A stretch of DNA of 37,778 nucleotides from Bacteroidales bacterium (GTDB taxonomy: Bacteria > Bacteroidota > Bacteroidia > Bacteroidales > Bacteroidaceae): contig SFPC01000043.1 in NCBI GenBank assembly GCA_004552195.1, forward strand, positions 1 to 37,778, read 5' to 3'. The notes under the pieces were generated by a model. That model worked only from the letters and a program-made list of their open reading frames with translations, was not told where the DNA came from and did not search any database. Below are positions 1 to 10,557 of the stretch, piece by piece (position 1 is the first letter of the stretch; the number at the start of each line of letters is the position of its first letter). The translations under genes were made by a program, and so were the position numbers.

Positions 1-71
1 GTACGAAACCACTTACAGCAACGGTCAGATTATTCATCGGGCAAAAAGTTCCACCTCCCTATACTGACTAA

Positions 72-151
72 CCAATGGCGGACTTTGCATGACAACTCGA
101 CGAGTTGAAAAAACAACTCGACGAGTAGGCAAAAATAGTTCAGGACTATTT
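72..151. repeat. 21-bp-period palindromic repeat array A
   Basis: Two clear units start at 93 (CAACTCGACGAGTTG) and 114 (CAACTCGACGAGTAG), exactly 21 bp apart. Each is a near-perfect palindrome around a single central base (100 and 121). A third centre, at 142, keeps the register: 133-151 has different bases but is again a near-perfect inverted repeat (AAATAGT...ACTATTT). A weak unit may start at 72. The same family, with a C or G centre, recurs near 18186 and 27021-27164. Function unknown; spacing of two helical turns suits a DNA-binding protein, and each unit could also form a hairpin. Confidence 0.75.
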
Positions 152-413
152 CTTACATGTTCTACATGTCTGAAAACGGAACGTTTATAAGGATAAAAAA
201 CAGGCGTTTAAAAAAGTATTAAAAGCCGCCTTCACTGTGCCAATTTATCGGCATGAAAGTAAAGAACACTTGCCAAAACCAACTCTTAAAGCCTTCACAG
301 ACTTCACTATCGATTTATATTTTTATTCCATACTTTCATTGCAAAATAATTGATTTTCAGCACAGATAAGTTTCAAACATCTTTATATTTTTTACTATTT
401 TATTATAACTGTT
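152..413. other. Gene-free AT-rich region with two CCTTCAC motifs
   Basis: No convincing gene. CCTTCAC occurs at 229-235 and 292-298, the second as AAAGCCTTCACAG followed by ACTTCAC. The same heptamer is repeated eight times in the gene-free island at 18242-18599, so this looks like a minor copy of that family. The rest is AT-rich DNA upstream of the starch operon promoter. Confidence 0.5.
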
Positions 414-443
414 TTTGTTCACACTTTCTTCATGGTACTTTTG
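414..443 (+). promoter_or_regulatory. Bacteroidota-type promoter for the sus operon
   Basis: TTTG at 414-417 and TACTTTTG at 436-443 match the Bacteroides -33 (TTTG) and -7 (TAnnTTTG) elements, with 18 bp between them, close to the usual spacing. Transcription would begin near 450 and leave a 5' leader of about 125 nt before susB. In B. thetaiotaomicron this operon is activated by SusR in response to maltose; no susR is present in the window, so the regulator is not visible. Confidence 0.6.
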
Positions 444-556
444 TAACGCCGAGTGCTCAAAATGCAATGCAAAAAATAAGCAAGCGAACTGCATATTTTT
501 CCACCCGAACAAGGGCATCGCGGCAAAATTCATTTTTCATCCATGTCAATTCATAA

Positions 557-2749
<2,193 letters not shown>

Positions 2750-2756
2750 CCTGCTG

Positions 2757-2849
2757 GGCGCAAAGAAACCGAGAGAGTACAGATTTTTAAAGGGACATGT
2801 CCCTTTTCAGGAGGAAGCCTCCTGAAAAAAATCCTGTTTTCTTTGCGCC
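2757..2849 (+). promoter_or_regulatory. Three-stem RNA element between susB and susC
   Basis: A perfect 12-bp inverted repeat (GGCGCAAAGAAA at 2757-2768, TTTCTTTGCGCC at 2838-2849) encloses two further inverted repeats: an 18-bp perfect palindrome (2789-2806) and a hairpin with an 11-bp stem and AAG loop (2804-2814 with 2818-2828). The inner stems overlap at 2804-2806, so they cannot both be complete. In RNA this could fold as a three-way junction ending 44 nt before the susC ATG. It may be an attenuator, processing site or stabiliser that sets susC expression apart from susB. No long U-run follows, so a simple terminator is less likely. Confidence 0.65.
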
Positions 2850-2893
2850 AACTCCTCTCTGATTTGACAATTTTTCAACCAAGTTCTAATAAC

Positions 2894-5800
2894 ATGAACA
2901 AGAAGACTCTTAATTCCAAGTTCCTGTCGGTGATACTGGCAGGAGCTTGCATGTCGCTCGGTGCTAACGCCCAAAGCGTTAGGGTGAAGGGACATGTGCA
3001 GGACAAGTCGGGCGAACCCGTTGTCTTTGCAACCGTATCTGTTCCGGGTACGAAAACCATGACCCAGACCGATGCGAACGGTAACTTTATCATCAATGTG
3101 GCAGCGGGCAGCAATCTGCGCGTGGCCTACATTGGTTACAAAACAGCCACGGTGAAGGCCGACGGCACCATGACCATCGTGCTGGAAGACAACTCCACGC
3201 TGAACGAAGCGGTGGTAGTGGGTTACGCCAAAGTGAAGAAGACTGATGCCACCGGCTCTGTCACGGCTATCAAGCCCGACGATATGACCAAGGGTATCAC
3301 CACCAACGCACAGGACATGCTTGTGGGTAAGGTGGCCGGTGTGGACGTAGCTACTGGCGGCGGTACGCCGGGTGCCGGTGCCTCCATCCGCATCCGTGGT
3401 GGTTCGTCACTGAACGCCAGCAACGACCCGCTGATTGTCATCGACGGACTGGCCATGGACAACGAGGGCGTGAAGGGTCTTTCCAACCCCCTGGCCATGG
3501 TAAACCCCGAAGACATTGCCAGCTTTACGGTGCTGAAGGATGCTTCGGCCACCGCCATCTACGGTTCGCGTGCATCCAACGGTGTGATTATCATTACTAC
3601 CAAGAAAGGTCGCAAGAACAGCCGCCCGCAGGTTACGTATAATGGTAGCGTGAGCGTAGGTACTAAAGCCAAGACCTACGATGTGATGAGCGGCGACGAA
3701 TATCGCAACTACGTGCAGCAGACTTTCGGCGACGCAGCTACCCTTCCGCTGGGCACTGCCAACACCGACTGGCAGGACCAAATCTATCAGACTGCCGTAA
3801 GCCACGACCACAACGTGTCCATCAACGGTGGTTTGGGATGGTTGCCCTATCGCCTCAGCTTTGGCTATACCAATGAAGAAGGTATCATCAAGACTTCAAG
3901 CTTTGAGCGCTACACTGTGGCCATGAACCTTGCTCCGACTTTCTTCAACGAGCATTTGAGCGTGAACTTGAACGCCAAATTCATGTCGGCCAAGAACCGC
4001 TATGCCGACGGTGGCGCCATCGGTGCCGCGCTGAGCATGGACCCCACGCAGCCCGTATATTTTGACGCCGACGACCCCTATGCACAATTCACCGGCGGCT
4101 ACTATCAGCACATGACGCCGGCCTCTTTCTCCGACCCCAACTGGACGGCACAGCCTAACACGAAGAACACGGCGAACCCCTTGGCTATGCTCGAACTGAA
4201 GAACGACCACGCCAAGAGCCAGTCCTTCATCGGCAACATGGAGCTGGACTACAAGCTCCACGGCTTTGAAGACCTCCACATCCACGCCAATGTCGGCGGC
4301 GACTACTCCGAAGGCAACCAGTGGACGGAAATCTCTCCCTTCTCTGCTTCCAACAACTACTTCGGAAGCACCTGGCGCGACGCGAAGTACAAATATAACC
4401 TCCAAGGAAACGTTTACGCTCAGTACCAACACATCTTTGGTTACCACAACGTAGACATCATGGCAGGTACTGAAGCACAGCATTTCCACAACAACGGCTT
4501 TGGCGAAGGCGGCGGCTGGGATCCCTACACGGAAACCGCAAAAGACTACCAAGGACGCAACACCAGGGCTTACGCCACCCGCAACTCGTTGCTCTCCTAC
4601 TTCGGTCGCCTGAACTATATCTACAATGACCGTTACTTGCTCACCTTCACCATGCGCTGGGATGGTTCGTCGCGCTTTGCCGACGGCAACCGCTGGGGTA
4701 CCTTCCCCTCCTTGGCATTGGGATGGAAAATCAAGAACGAAAAGTTCCTGCGCACCGCCGACTGGCTCTCCGACCTGAAACTCCGCCTCGGTTGGGGTAT
4801 CACCGGACAACAGAACATCGGTATGGACTTCTACTACACTCCGCTCTACAGCGTGGGTGATGACTACGCCCAATACCCCATTGGCGGCGACTACATGCAC
4901 ACACAACGCCCCAACGCCTTCAACAAGGACCTGACTTGGGAAAAGACCACCACTTGGAACGCCGGTCTTGACTTTGCCTTCCTGAACAACCGCATCGACG
5001 GTTCGGTGGACTACTACTACCGCGAAACGAAAGACCTCATCTCTACCGTTGACGTGGAGGCCGGTACGAACTTCAACAACCAAATCACGAAGAACATCGG
5101 TAAGCTGAAGAACTACGGTCTGGAGTTCACCCTCAACGCACGCCCCGTACAAACCCGCGACTTTACTTGGCAGGTTACGTACAACGTGATGTGGAACCGC
5201 AACAAGATTACAGAACTCTATGGCGACGCCGGCTATGTAGCTACGGGTATTTCTCCCTCCAAACTGCCCGCAGGCGGTACCGTTCAGGTGAACAAGGTGG
5301 GCTATCCGGCCAACTCCTTCTATGTTTACCAGCAGGTATACGACGAGAACGGCAAGCCCATCGAAAACATGTTCGTTGACCGCAACGGTAACGGCTACAT
5401 CGACGATGGCGACCGCTATATCTACAAGAAACCCACTGCCGACGTACTCATGGGCTTCACCTCGAAGTTTATGTACAAAAACTGGGACTTCAGCTTCACG
5501 CTCCGTGCAAGCTTGAACAACTATGTTTACTATGACTACCTCTGCGACCGTGCAGATGTCAGCCTTGGCGGCATGACGGTTCAGAACGAATGGACTAACC
5601 GCACCATGGAGCACATCAACCTGGGCTGGAGCGGACAAGGCAACTACGCCATGAGCGACTACTTCGTACGCAATGCCTCCTTCCTGCGCTGCGACAACAT
5701 CACGCTGGGCTACAGCTTCCGCAACCTGTTCAAGGCCAACAAGTACGACGGCATCAGCGGACGTGTTTACTTCCTCGTGCAGAACCCGTTCGTTATCACC

Positions 5801-5911
5801 AAGTATGACGGCCTTGATCCCGAAATCAGCAACGCCGACTACAAGGGCATCGACAAGAGTTTCTATCCGCGTCCTCGCACCTTCATGCTTGGTTTGAACC
5901 TGAACTTCTAA
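2894..5911 (+). CDS. susC: SusC TonB-dependent outer-membrane transporter
   Basis: Imports malto-oligosaccharides across the outer membrane, powered by TonB, with SusD as lid. The 1005 residues run: signal peptide (1-27, ending GANAQ), carboxypeptidase-D-regulatory-like domain (about 28-105), TonB-box region NEAVVVGYA, plug domain (about 115-240, with IRIRGGSSLNASNDPLIVIDG and ASATAIYGSRASNGVIIITT), then a 22-strand barrel ending in Phe. A calcium-loop-like DRNGNGYIDDGDR, typical of SusC proteins, is present. An upstream in-frame ATG at 2843 would add 17 residues and destroy the signal peptide, so 2894 is preferred. susD follows 40 bp downstream. Confidence 0.97.
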   Translation: MNKKTLNSKFLSVILAGACMSLGANAQSVRVKGHVQDKSGEPVVFATVSVPGTKTMTQTDANGNFIINVAAGSNLRVAYIGYKTATVKADGTMTIVLEDNSTLNEAVVVGYAKVKKTDATGSVTAIKPDDMTKGITTNAQDMLVGKVAGVDVATGGGTPGAGASIRIRGGSSLNASNDPLIVIDGLAMDNEGVKGLSNPLAMVNPEDIASFTVLKDASATAIYGSRASNGVIIITTKKGRKNSRPQVTYNGSVSVGTKAKTYDVMSGDEYRNYVQQTFGDAATLPLGTANTDWQDQIYQTAVSHDHNVSINGGLGWLPYRLSFGYTNEEGIIKTSSFERYTVAMNLAPTFFNEHLSVNLNAKFMSAKNRYADGGAIGAALSMDPTQPVYFDADDPYAQFTGGYYQHMTPASFSDPNWTAQPNTKNTANPLAMLELKNDHAKSQSFIGNMELDYKLHGFEDLHIHANVGGDYSEGNQWTEISPFSASNNYFGSTWRDAKYKYNLQGNVYAQYQHIFGYHNVDIMAGTEAQHFHNNGFGEGGGWDPYTETAKDYQGRNTRAYATRNSLLSYFGRLNYIYNDRYLLTFTMRWDGSSRFADGNRWGTFPSLALGWKIKNEKFLRTADWLSDLKLRLGWGITGQQNIGMDFYYTPLYSVGDDYAQYPIGGDYMHTQRPNAFNKDLTWEKTTTWNAGLDFAFLNNRIDGSVDYYYRETKDLISTVDVEAGTNFNNQITKNIGKLKNYGLEFTLNARPVQTRDFTWQVTYNVMWNRNKITELYGDAGYVATGISPSKLPAGGTVQVNKVGYPANSFYVYQQVYDENGKPIENMFVDRNGNGYIDDGDRYIYKKPTADVLMGFTSKFMYKNWDFSFTLRASLNNYVYYDYLCDRADVSLGGMTVQNEWTNRTMEHINLGWSGQGNYAMSDYFVRNASFLRCDNITLGYSFRNLFKANKYDGISGRVYFLVQNPFVITKYDGLDPEISNADYKGIDKSFYPRPRTFMLGLNLNF

Positions 5912-5951
5912 TTGCTAAAACTTCTTTCAAACAACTTAGATTATTGAAGCC

Positions 5952-7571
5952 ATGAAATTGAATTTTCTAAAATATATGGCACCGGCAGCCGTTGCGCTCG
6001 GTTTAGGTTTGGGTGCGGCTTCGTGTGCTGACGACCTGAACCAGTCGTCAATCGACCCGCAGACTGAAAGTGCCGCCAACCAGGACGGCTACTACGCAAA
6101 AATCTACGGCTTGCTCGTTCTTTCCGGACAGCAGGGGGCCACTGACAAGGCCGACATCTCGGATGACCCCGGTAAGAACCCCTTCTTCCGCCGTATGTGG
6201 GAACAGCAGGAATTTCCTACCGACGAATGCCTCTGGGCATGGCAGAACGACCCGGGACAGCCCGAGTTCCTCAACTTTGGCTGGGGCTCACAGCACCTCT
6301 TTACCCGTATGCTCTACAACCGCATCGGCTATAACATCACCCACTGCAACTTCTTCCTCGACCTCTACAAGAACAACGAGGACGAGAAAAGTGTGCGCCA
6401 GTGTGCCGAGGTGCGTTTCTTCCGCGCTATGTACTATCAGTACTTCCTCGACTTCTTCGGCAAAGCTCCTTTCAAGGACACCTTCAACGAGGACAAGCCC
6501 AAGGAAATCGTAGGCAAGGACCTCTTCAATTACATCGAGAGCGAATACAAAGATGTCATCGCCCAACTGCCAGAAGCTGACCCCACGGGACAGTACTTCG
6601 GACGAGTAAATAAGGTGGCTGCCTACATCATGTTGGCACGCCTCTACCTCAACGCCAAGACTTATACAGGCGAGGCTAAATGGGCTGAAGCCGTAGAATG
6701 GTCTACCAAAGCCATCGAAAGCGGCTACTCGCTGAGCACCGCCGCCAGCACAGGTGGCTTCAGCGGTTACCAGCAGCTCTTCATGGGCGACAACGACAGC
6801 AACCCCGAAGCCATGAAGGAAATTGTCCTCCCCATCCGTCAAGATGGCACAAAGACGAAGACCTATGGCGGTACCTGGACTATCATCAGCAGTTGCTACG
6901 CCAGCGGATGCCAAAACTTCTATGGCACCAACGATGCCTGGACCTGTATCCGTGCCCGCGCACAAGTGGCTGACTTCTACTTCGACAAACGCGAGGATGT
7001 GCCCATGACCGACGGACGCTACGACATTGCCACTGCAGCCGGCGACGACCGTGCCCTGCTCTACGGCGGCGATGGACGCAAAATCGAAACGGAGAAAATC
7101 GGTACTATCACCAATGGTCTGGCCATCATCAAATGGACCAACGAACACTCCGACGGCACCGGCACACAATACGCCCACGACCCCAACCTGCCCGACACGG
7201 ACATTCCTTTCCTGCGTCTGGCCGAAGCTTACCTGACCCGCGCCGAAGCCAACTGGCGTAACGGCGCTGACGAGCAGACGGTGCTGGCGGACGTGAACGA
7301 GCTCCGCGACCGTGCCCATGCACGCCGCTGGATCGGCTCTGACCTGACGGACATGAACTTTGTCAAGGAATGGGGCCGCGAGTTCTATCTCGAAGGCCGT
7401 CGCCGCACCGACCTGCGCCGCTTCGACATGTTCACAACCAACAAGTATCTCTGGGAGTGGAAAGGCGGCGTTTATGAAGGAACGGGTGTAGCTTCTTACT
7501 GCAACCTCTTCCCCATTCCTCAAACGGACATTACCAATAATCGCAATATGCACCAAAACGATGGCTACTAA
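5952..7571 (+). CDS. susD: SusD starch-binding surface lipoprotein
   Basis: SusC partner that binds starch helices and closes the transporter. The 539 residues compare with 551 in B. thetaiotaomicron, and long stretches are close to that protein: SSIDPQT, PTDECLWAW, FLDFFGKAPFK, LPIRQDGTKTKTYGG, DTDIPFLRLAEAYLTRAEA, FYLEGRRRTDLRRF and the NNRNM end. The lipobox GAASC places the lipidated Cys at 25, followed by ADD, an acidic surface-export-like signal. The level of identity supports true starch specificity rather than a generic SusD-like protein. It sits between susC and susE, as in the classical operon. Confidence 0.97.
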   Translation: MKLNFLKYMAPAAVALGLGLGAASCADDLNQSSIDPQTESAANQDGYYAKIYGLLVLSGQQGATDKADISDDPGKNPFFRRMWEQQEFPTDECLWAWQNDPGQPEFLNFGWGSQHLFTRMLYNRIGYNITHCNFFLDLYKNNEDEKSVRQCAEVRFFRAMYYQYFLDFFGKAPFKDTFNEDKPKEIVGKDLFNYIESEYKDVIAQLPEADPTGQYFGRVNKVAAYIMLARLYLNAKTYTGEAKWAEAVEWSTKAIESGYSLSTAASTGGFSGYQQLFMGDNDSNPEAMKEIVLPIRQDGTKTKTYGGTWTIISSCYASGCQNFYGTNDAWTCIRARAQVADFYFDKREDVPMTDGRYDIATAAGDDRALLYGGDGRKIETEKIGTITNGLAIIKWTNEHSDGTGTQYAHDPNLPDTDIPFLRLAEAYLTRAEANWRNGADEQTVLADVNELRDRAHARRWIGSDLTDMNFVKEWGREFYLEGRRRTDLRRFDMFTTNKYLWEWKGGVYEGTGVASYCNLFPIPQTDITNNRNMHQNDGY

Positions 7572-7652
7572 TGCCTGAAACGTTGATAACACAGCCTGCA
7601 TATTCCATCATTGAATAATGCTCCACTACCCCAACTTTAAAAGAAAAAAATC

Positions 7653-8849
7653 ATGAAAAAGATATTTAGCTATTTGCTCCTGGCGCTGGCATTGCCCTTT
7701 GTGGCTGCCTGCGACAGCGACACGGACAGCAATCCCGTACTGCAGGAGCCGGAATCGTTCGTACTGAACGTACCGCCCTATGCTACGAACAATGTGTTCG
7801 ACCTGCAGTATGCCCAATCGCTTGAACTGACCTGCACACAGCCTGCCTACGGCTTTACTGCTGCTACGACTTACACGGTACAAGTTACCCTGGACGAAGC
7901 TTTCGTGGAAGACGCTGAAGCAACTGAAACGACCGAAGCTACTGTTGCCAACTACGTGAGCCTGCCCACTACTTACCGTACCGCCAAGATGAACGTGGAC
8001 GCTTACGAACTCACCGAAGCCATCATCTCACTTTGGGATGCCGCCAACTCAGGTGCCGACCTGCCCGCCGAAATGCCGGTTACCCTGCGCCTGAAGGCTA
8101 ATGTAACGGATTCGCAACGCGGCATCTGCTACTCCAACGCCGTGTTGCTGCCCCGCGTTCGTGTAACGAAGCCCGAACAGACCCTGAAATTGCCCGAAAG
8201 CATGTACATCGTGGGTGGCATGCCGGCCTCCAACTGGAGCAACTGGATCCGCATGGCACAGGTGTACAACGCCCCAGGCATGTTCTACGGCGTAGTCTAC
8301 TGCCCCGCCAACGCCAACTTCAAGTTCTCGCCCGAAGCCGGCGACTGGGAACAGGCCCGCAGCTACAGCACCGTTGAGTTCACCGAAGAGGCCAAGACCA
8401 TTGCCGGCGTTGAGCTCGGCACCGACAACGACAACATCGCCGTGCGCAACGGAGGCTGGTACACCATGGTTGTGACCACCAAGATTGTGGGCAAGGAAAT
8501 CCGCTACATCGTCGACATCCGTCAGGCCGAGGTTTACCTCTGCGGCAACGCCTTGGGCGAATGGGGCTTCACCGAGGCCGGCAAGTTCACCGTTCCCGAG
8601 GCTGACGGCGAATGGGTATCCCCCGCAGCCAAAGGTTCAGGCGAAGCCCGCCTGTGCGTGAAGGTGCCCGATGCAGAATGGTGGCAGACAGAGTTCACCC
8701 TGCTCGACGGTACCACCATCTTCTACCGCGAGACCGACAACCTCCTCTCCGGCTGGGCCGAGAACAAGGGCAGCAACTACTCCGTGCAGCTCACCGCAGG
8801 CCAGAAAGTCCGCCTCAACTTCGCCGCCGGCACCGGCTCTGTGGAATAA
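7653..8849 (+). CDS. susE: SusE starch-binding surface lipoprotein
   Basis: Non-catalytic starch-binding lipoprotein, 398 residues (Bt SusE 387). Lipobox FVAAC gives Cys20 followed by DSD. An N-terminal immunoglobulin-like domain (about 30-175) precedes two carbohydrate-binding modules; the first has SMYIVGGMPASNWSNW and the second begins near EVYLCGNALGEWGF. The end (KVRLNFAAGTGSVE) closely resembles that of the next gene (KLYLNFTEGTGSIK), showing that the pair arose by duplication, as known for SusE/SusF. It likely holds starch near SusCD and tunes the size of products taken up. The assignment as E rather than F rests on order and length. Confidence 0.92.
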   Translation: MKKIFSYLLLALALPFVAACDSDTDSNPVLQEPESFVLNVPPYATNNVFDLQYAQSLELTCTQPAYGFTAATTYTVQVTLDEAFVEDAEATETTEATVANYVSLPTTYRTAKMNVDAYELTEAIISLWDAANSGADLPAEMPVTLRLKANVTDSQRGICYSNAVLLPRVRVTKPEQTLKLPESMYIVGGMPASNWSNWIRMAQVYNAPGMFYGVVYCPANANFKFSPEAGDWEQARSYSTVEFTEEAKTIAGVELGTDNDNIAVRNGGWYTMVVTTKIVGKEIRYIVDIRQAEVYLCGNALGEWGFTEAGKFTVPEADGEWVSPAAKGSGEARLCVKVPDAEWWQTEFTLLDGTTIFYRETDNLLSGWAENKGSNYSVQLTAGQKVRLNFAAGTGSVE

Positions 8850-9024
8850 GTGTAAACCATTGCATAAGGTTGGCAACGCTCGGCATAGCTCAAGCAAGCT
8901 TGGCTCTGCAATCACTTGCACAACCATTAACCCTCGGCGGGAACAGGCGGTAATCTTTGCCGCTAAAGCCTATGGGCAGACACAAGGCTACCGCTTGTCC
9001 CCGCTACGACAAATAAGATTATCC
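8850..9024 (+). other. 175-bp spacer between susE and susF
   Basis: No gene. The spacer contains a small hairpin around CAAGCAAGCTTG (near 8890-8905) and GC-rich partial inverted repeats (GCGG...CCGC, AAGCC...GGCT), but no U-run. It is unusually long for a spacer inside a sus operon and may have been produced by repeat insertion. Function not evident. Confidence 0.35.
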
Positions 9025-10416
9025 ATGAAAAAATTAGCTTTATATGCAGGCGCACTGCTGGCCGCTTGTGCCTTTACAGCCTGCGACGAAGACTTTACCG
9101 ATTGGGCTGATCCGCAGCAAAATCAACAGGAAGCAGCTGCCGAAGCCGTCAATCTCACGATGCAGGCCGTACCTACTGCCACCATTGACCGCGAACAGGC
9201 CGCCGACAGCGTGGACCTCGTAGCGCTCGGCAGCATCATCAACGCGCCCGAAGGCTCTGTGGCCAAATTCTCCAAACTCTTTGTCAACGGCAGTCACTCC
9301 CTGCCTTTCGTTGACCACGGCGGTACGCTCCGCGTGGCCGTGGCACAGCTCGACAGCGTGGTGGAACTGGCTTACCTCAGCCGTCAACGAACCGAACGCG
9401 AACTCAAGCTGAACGTAGACGCCAGTGTGGTTACCCCCGACGGACAGTCGCTCAAGGCATCACCCGACGATGTAACCGTGAAGTACTTGCAAGTAACGCC
9501 GCCCAGCGTAGAAGACGAATATTATGTGTTGGGCGATTTCTGCGGCTGGACTGCCGATGCGGCTACGCCGATGACGGACAAGGGCAACGGCGTTTTTGAA
9601 CTCGTGTTCGAGACCACCGGTGCTGCCTGGTTCAAGTTTGTACCGAAATCGGGCATCGTAGGCGGCAGCGTGGATTGGGCTAAAGTGTGCGGCAGTGCCG
9701 TTGACAGCGACACCTCCACCGATGCTTTCATCACTTGGAGCAATGCACAGGCATTCAAGGTGAGCGACGCCGCCAAGTACCGCATGACCATCGACATGGT
9801 GAACTGGCGTTACTCCATCAAGACGGTTTCTCCCGAAATCTACATGACGGGCTCTGCATACAATTGGAATGAATGGAAGAGCTTTGTTCCCGTCAACGGT
9901 CAGGACGGCCAGTTCTGGAAGGTCGTTTACCTGAGCGAAGGGGAAGAGTTCAAGTTTGCTCCTGAGCAGGGTTGGGGTAAAGACTTCGGTGCTGCACAGC
10001 TCACCTTCGCCGACCATGCCGGCGCAGGTCTGAGCGGAACGAACAACATCGTGGTAGGCAAGGCCGGATGGTACCTCCTCTACCTCGACACCAACGCCAT
10101 GGTGCTTGAAACCTACTCGCCCGACGTTTATCTCATTGGCAACACGGCCGGCAGCTGGAACGTGGAAGCTGAACACCTCTTCAGCGTTCCCGAAGGCAAG
10201 GACGGCGAATTCGTTTCGCCCGCTTTCAAAGCTGAGGATGAAATCCGCGTTTGCGTTCACCCGAAAGAAGCCATCGACTGGTGGCGTATGGAGTTCATGG
10301 TCTTTGACGGAAAGATTGTATTCCGTGGCAACGACGGCGACCAAGAGCGTGTGAAGGGACAGACCGGACAGAAACTCTATCTGAACTTCACTGAAGGCAC
10401 GGGCAGCATCAAGTAA
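9025..10416 (+). CDS. susF: SusF starch-binding surface lipoprotein
   Basis: Surface starch-binding lipoprotein of 463 residues (Bt SusF 485). Lipobox CAFTAC gives Cys20 followed by DED, a strongly acidic surface-export-like signal. Three repeated binding modules follow an N-terminal domain: EYYVLGDFCGW..., EIYMTGSAYNWNEWKS... and DVYLIGNTAGSWN..., each with conserved Trp/Tyr suited to stacking on glucose rings. Three modules rather than two fits SusF over SusE. An in-frame extension upstream to 8671 overlaps susE and lacks a signal peptide, so the ATG at 9025 is chosen. Confidence 0.92.
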   Translation: MKKLALYAGALLAACAFTACDEDFTDWADPQQNQQEAAAEAVNLTMQAVPTATIDREQAADSVDLVALGSIINAPEGSVAKFSKLFVNGSHSLPFVDHGGTLRVAVAQLDSVVELAYLSRQRTERELKLNVDASVVTPDGQSLKASPDDVTVKYLQVTPPSVEDEYYVLGDFCGWTADAATPMTDKGNGVFELVFETTGAAWFKFVPKSGIVGGSVDWAKVCGSAVDSDTSTDAFITWSNAQAFKVSDAAKYRMTIDMVNWRYSIKTVSPEIYMTGSAYNWNEWKSFVPVNGQDGQFWKVVYLSEGEEFKFAPEQGWGKDFGAAQLTFADHAGAGLSGTNNIVVGKAGWYLLYLDTNAMVLETYSPDVYLIGNTAGSWNVEAEHLFSVPEGKDGEFVSPAFKAEDEIRVCVHPKEAIDWWRMEFMVFDGKIVFRGNDGDQERVKGQTGQKLYLNFTEGTGSIK

Positions 10417-10445
10417 TTGAGCACCCTCGCCATCAGGCCACTCCG

Positions 10446-10511
10446 AGAGCTGAAAAGCACGCAGCGTTGCCACAAGGCCCGCCCGCTGCTTTTCAGCTCT
10501 TGCTGTTTTGC
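10446..10511 (+). terminator. Hairpin with weak U-tract between susF and the amylase
   Basis: AGAGCTGAAAAGCA (10446-10459) pairs perfectly with TGCTTTTCAGCTCT (10487-10500); three more pairs (GCG with CGC) extend it after a 4-nt bulge. TTGCTGTTTTG follows. This looks like a leaky intrinsic terminator or an mRNA-stabilising stem that would lower amylase transcripts relative to susBCDEF. Confidence 0.6.
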
Positions 10512-10557
10512 CAAAGAAATCTCAATTTGTATCAACCATAAAATGTCTTTTCTCTCC

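Noticed and set aside
2..67. Possible C-terminus of a gene entering from the left (YETTYSNGQIIHRAKSSTSLY)
   Set aside because: Only 21 codons are visible and another frame is also open; not enough to support a gene.
350..556. 68-codon open frame upstream of susB
   Set aside because: It spans the promoter motifs, has low-complexity AT-rich composition and resembles no family.
3896..5638. 580-codon open frame antisense to susC
   Set aside because: Shadow of a GC-rich gene; no domain similarity, no promoter, and susC is unambiguous.
8671..9024. 118-residue N-terminal extension of SusF
   Set aside because: It overlaps susE in another frame and would bury the lipoprotein signal peptide.
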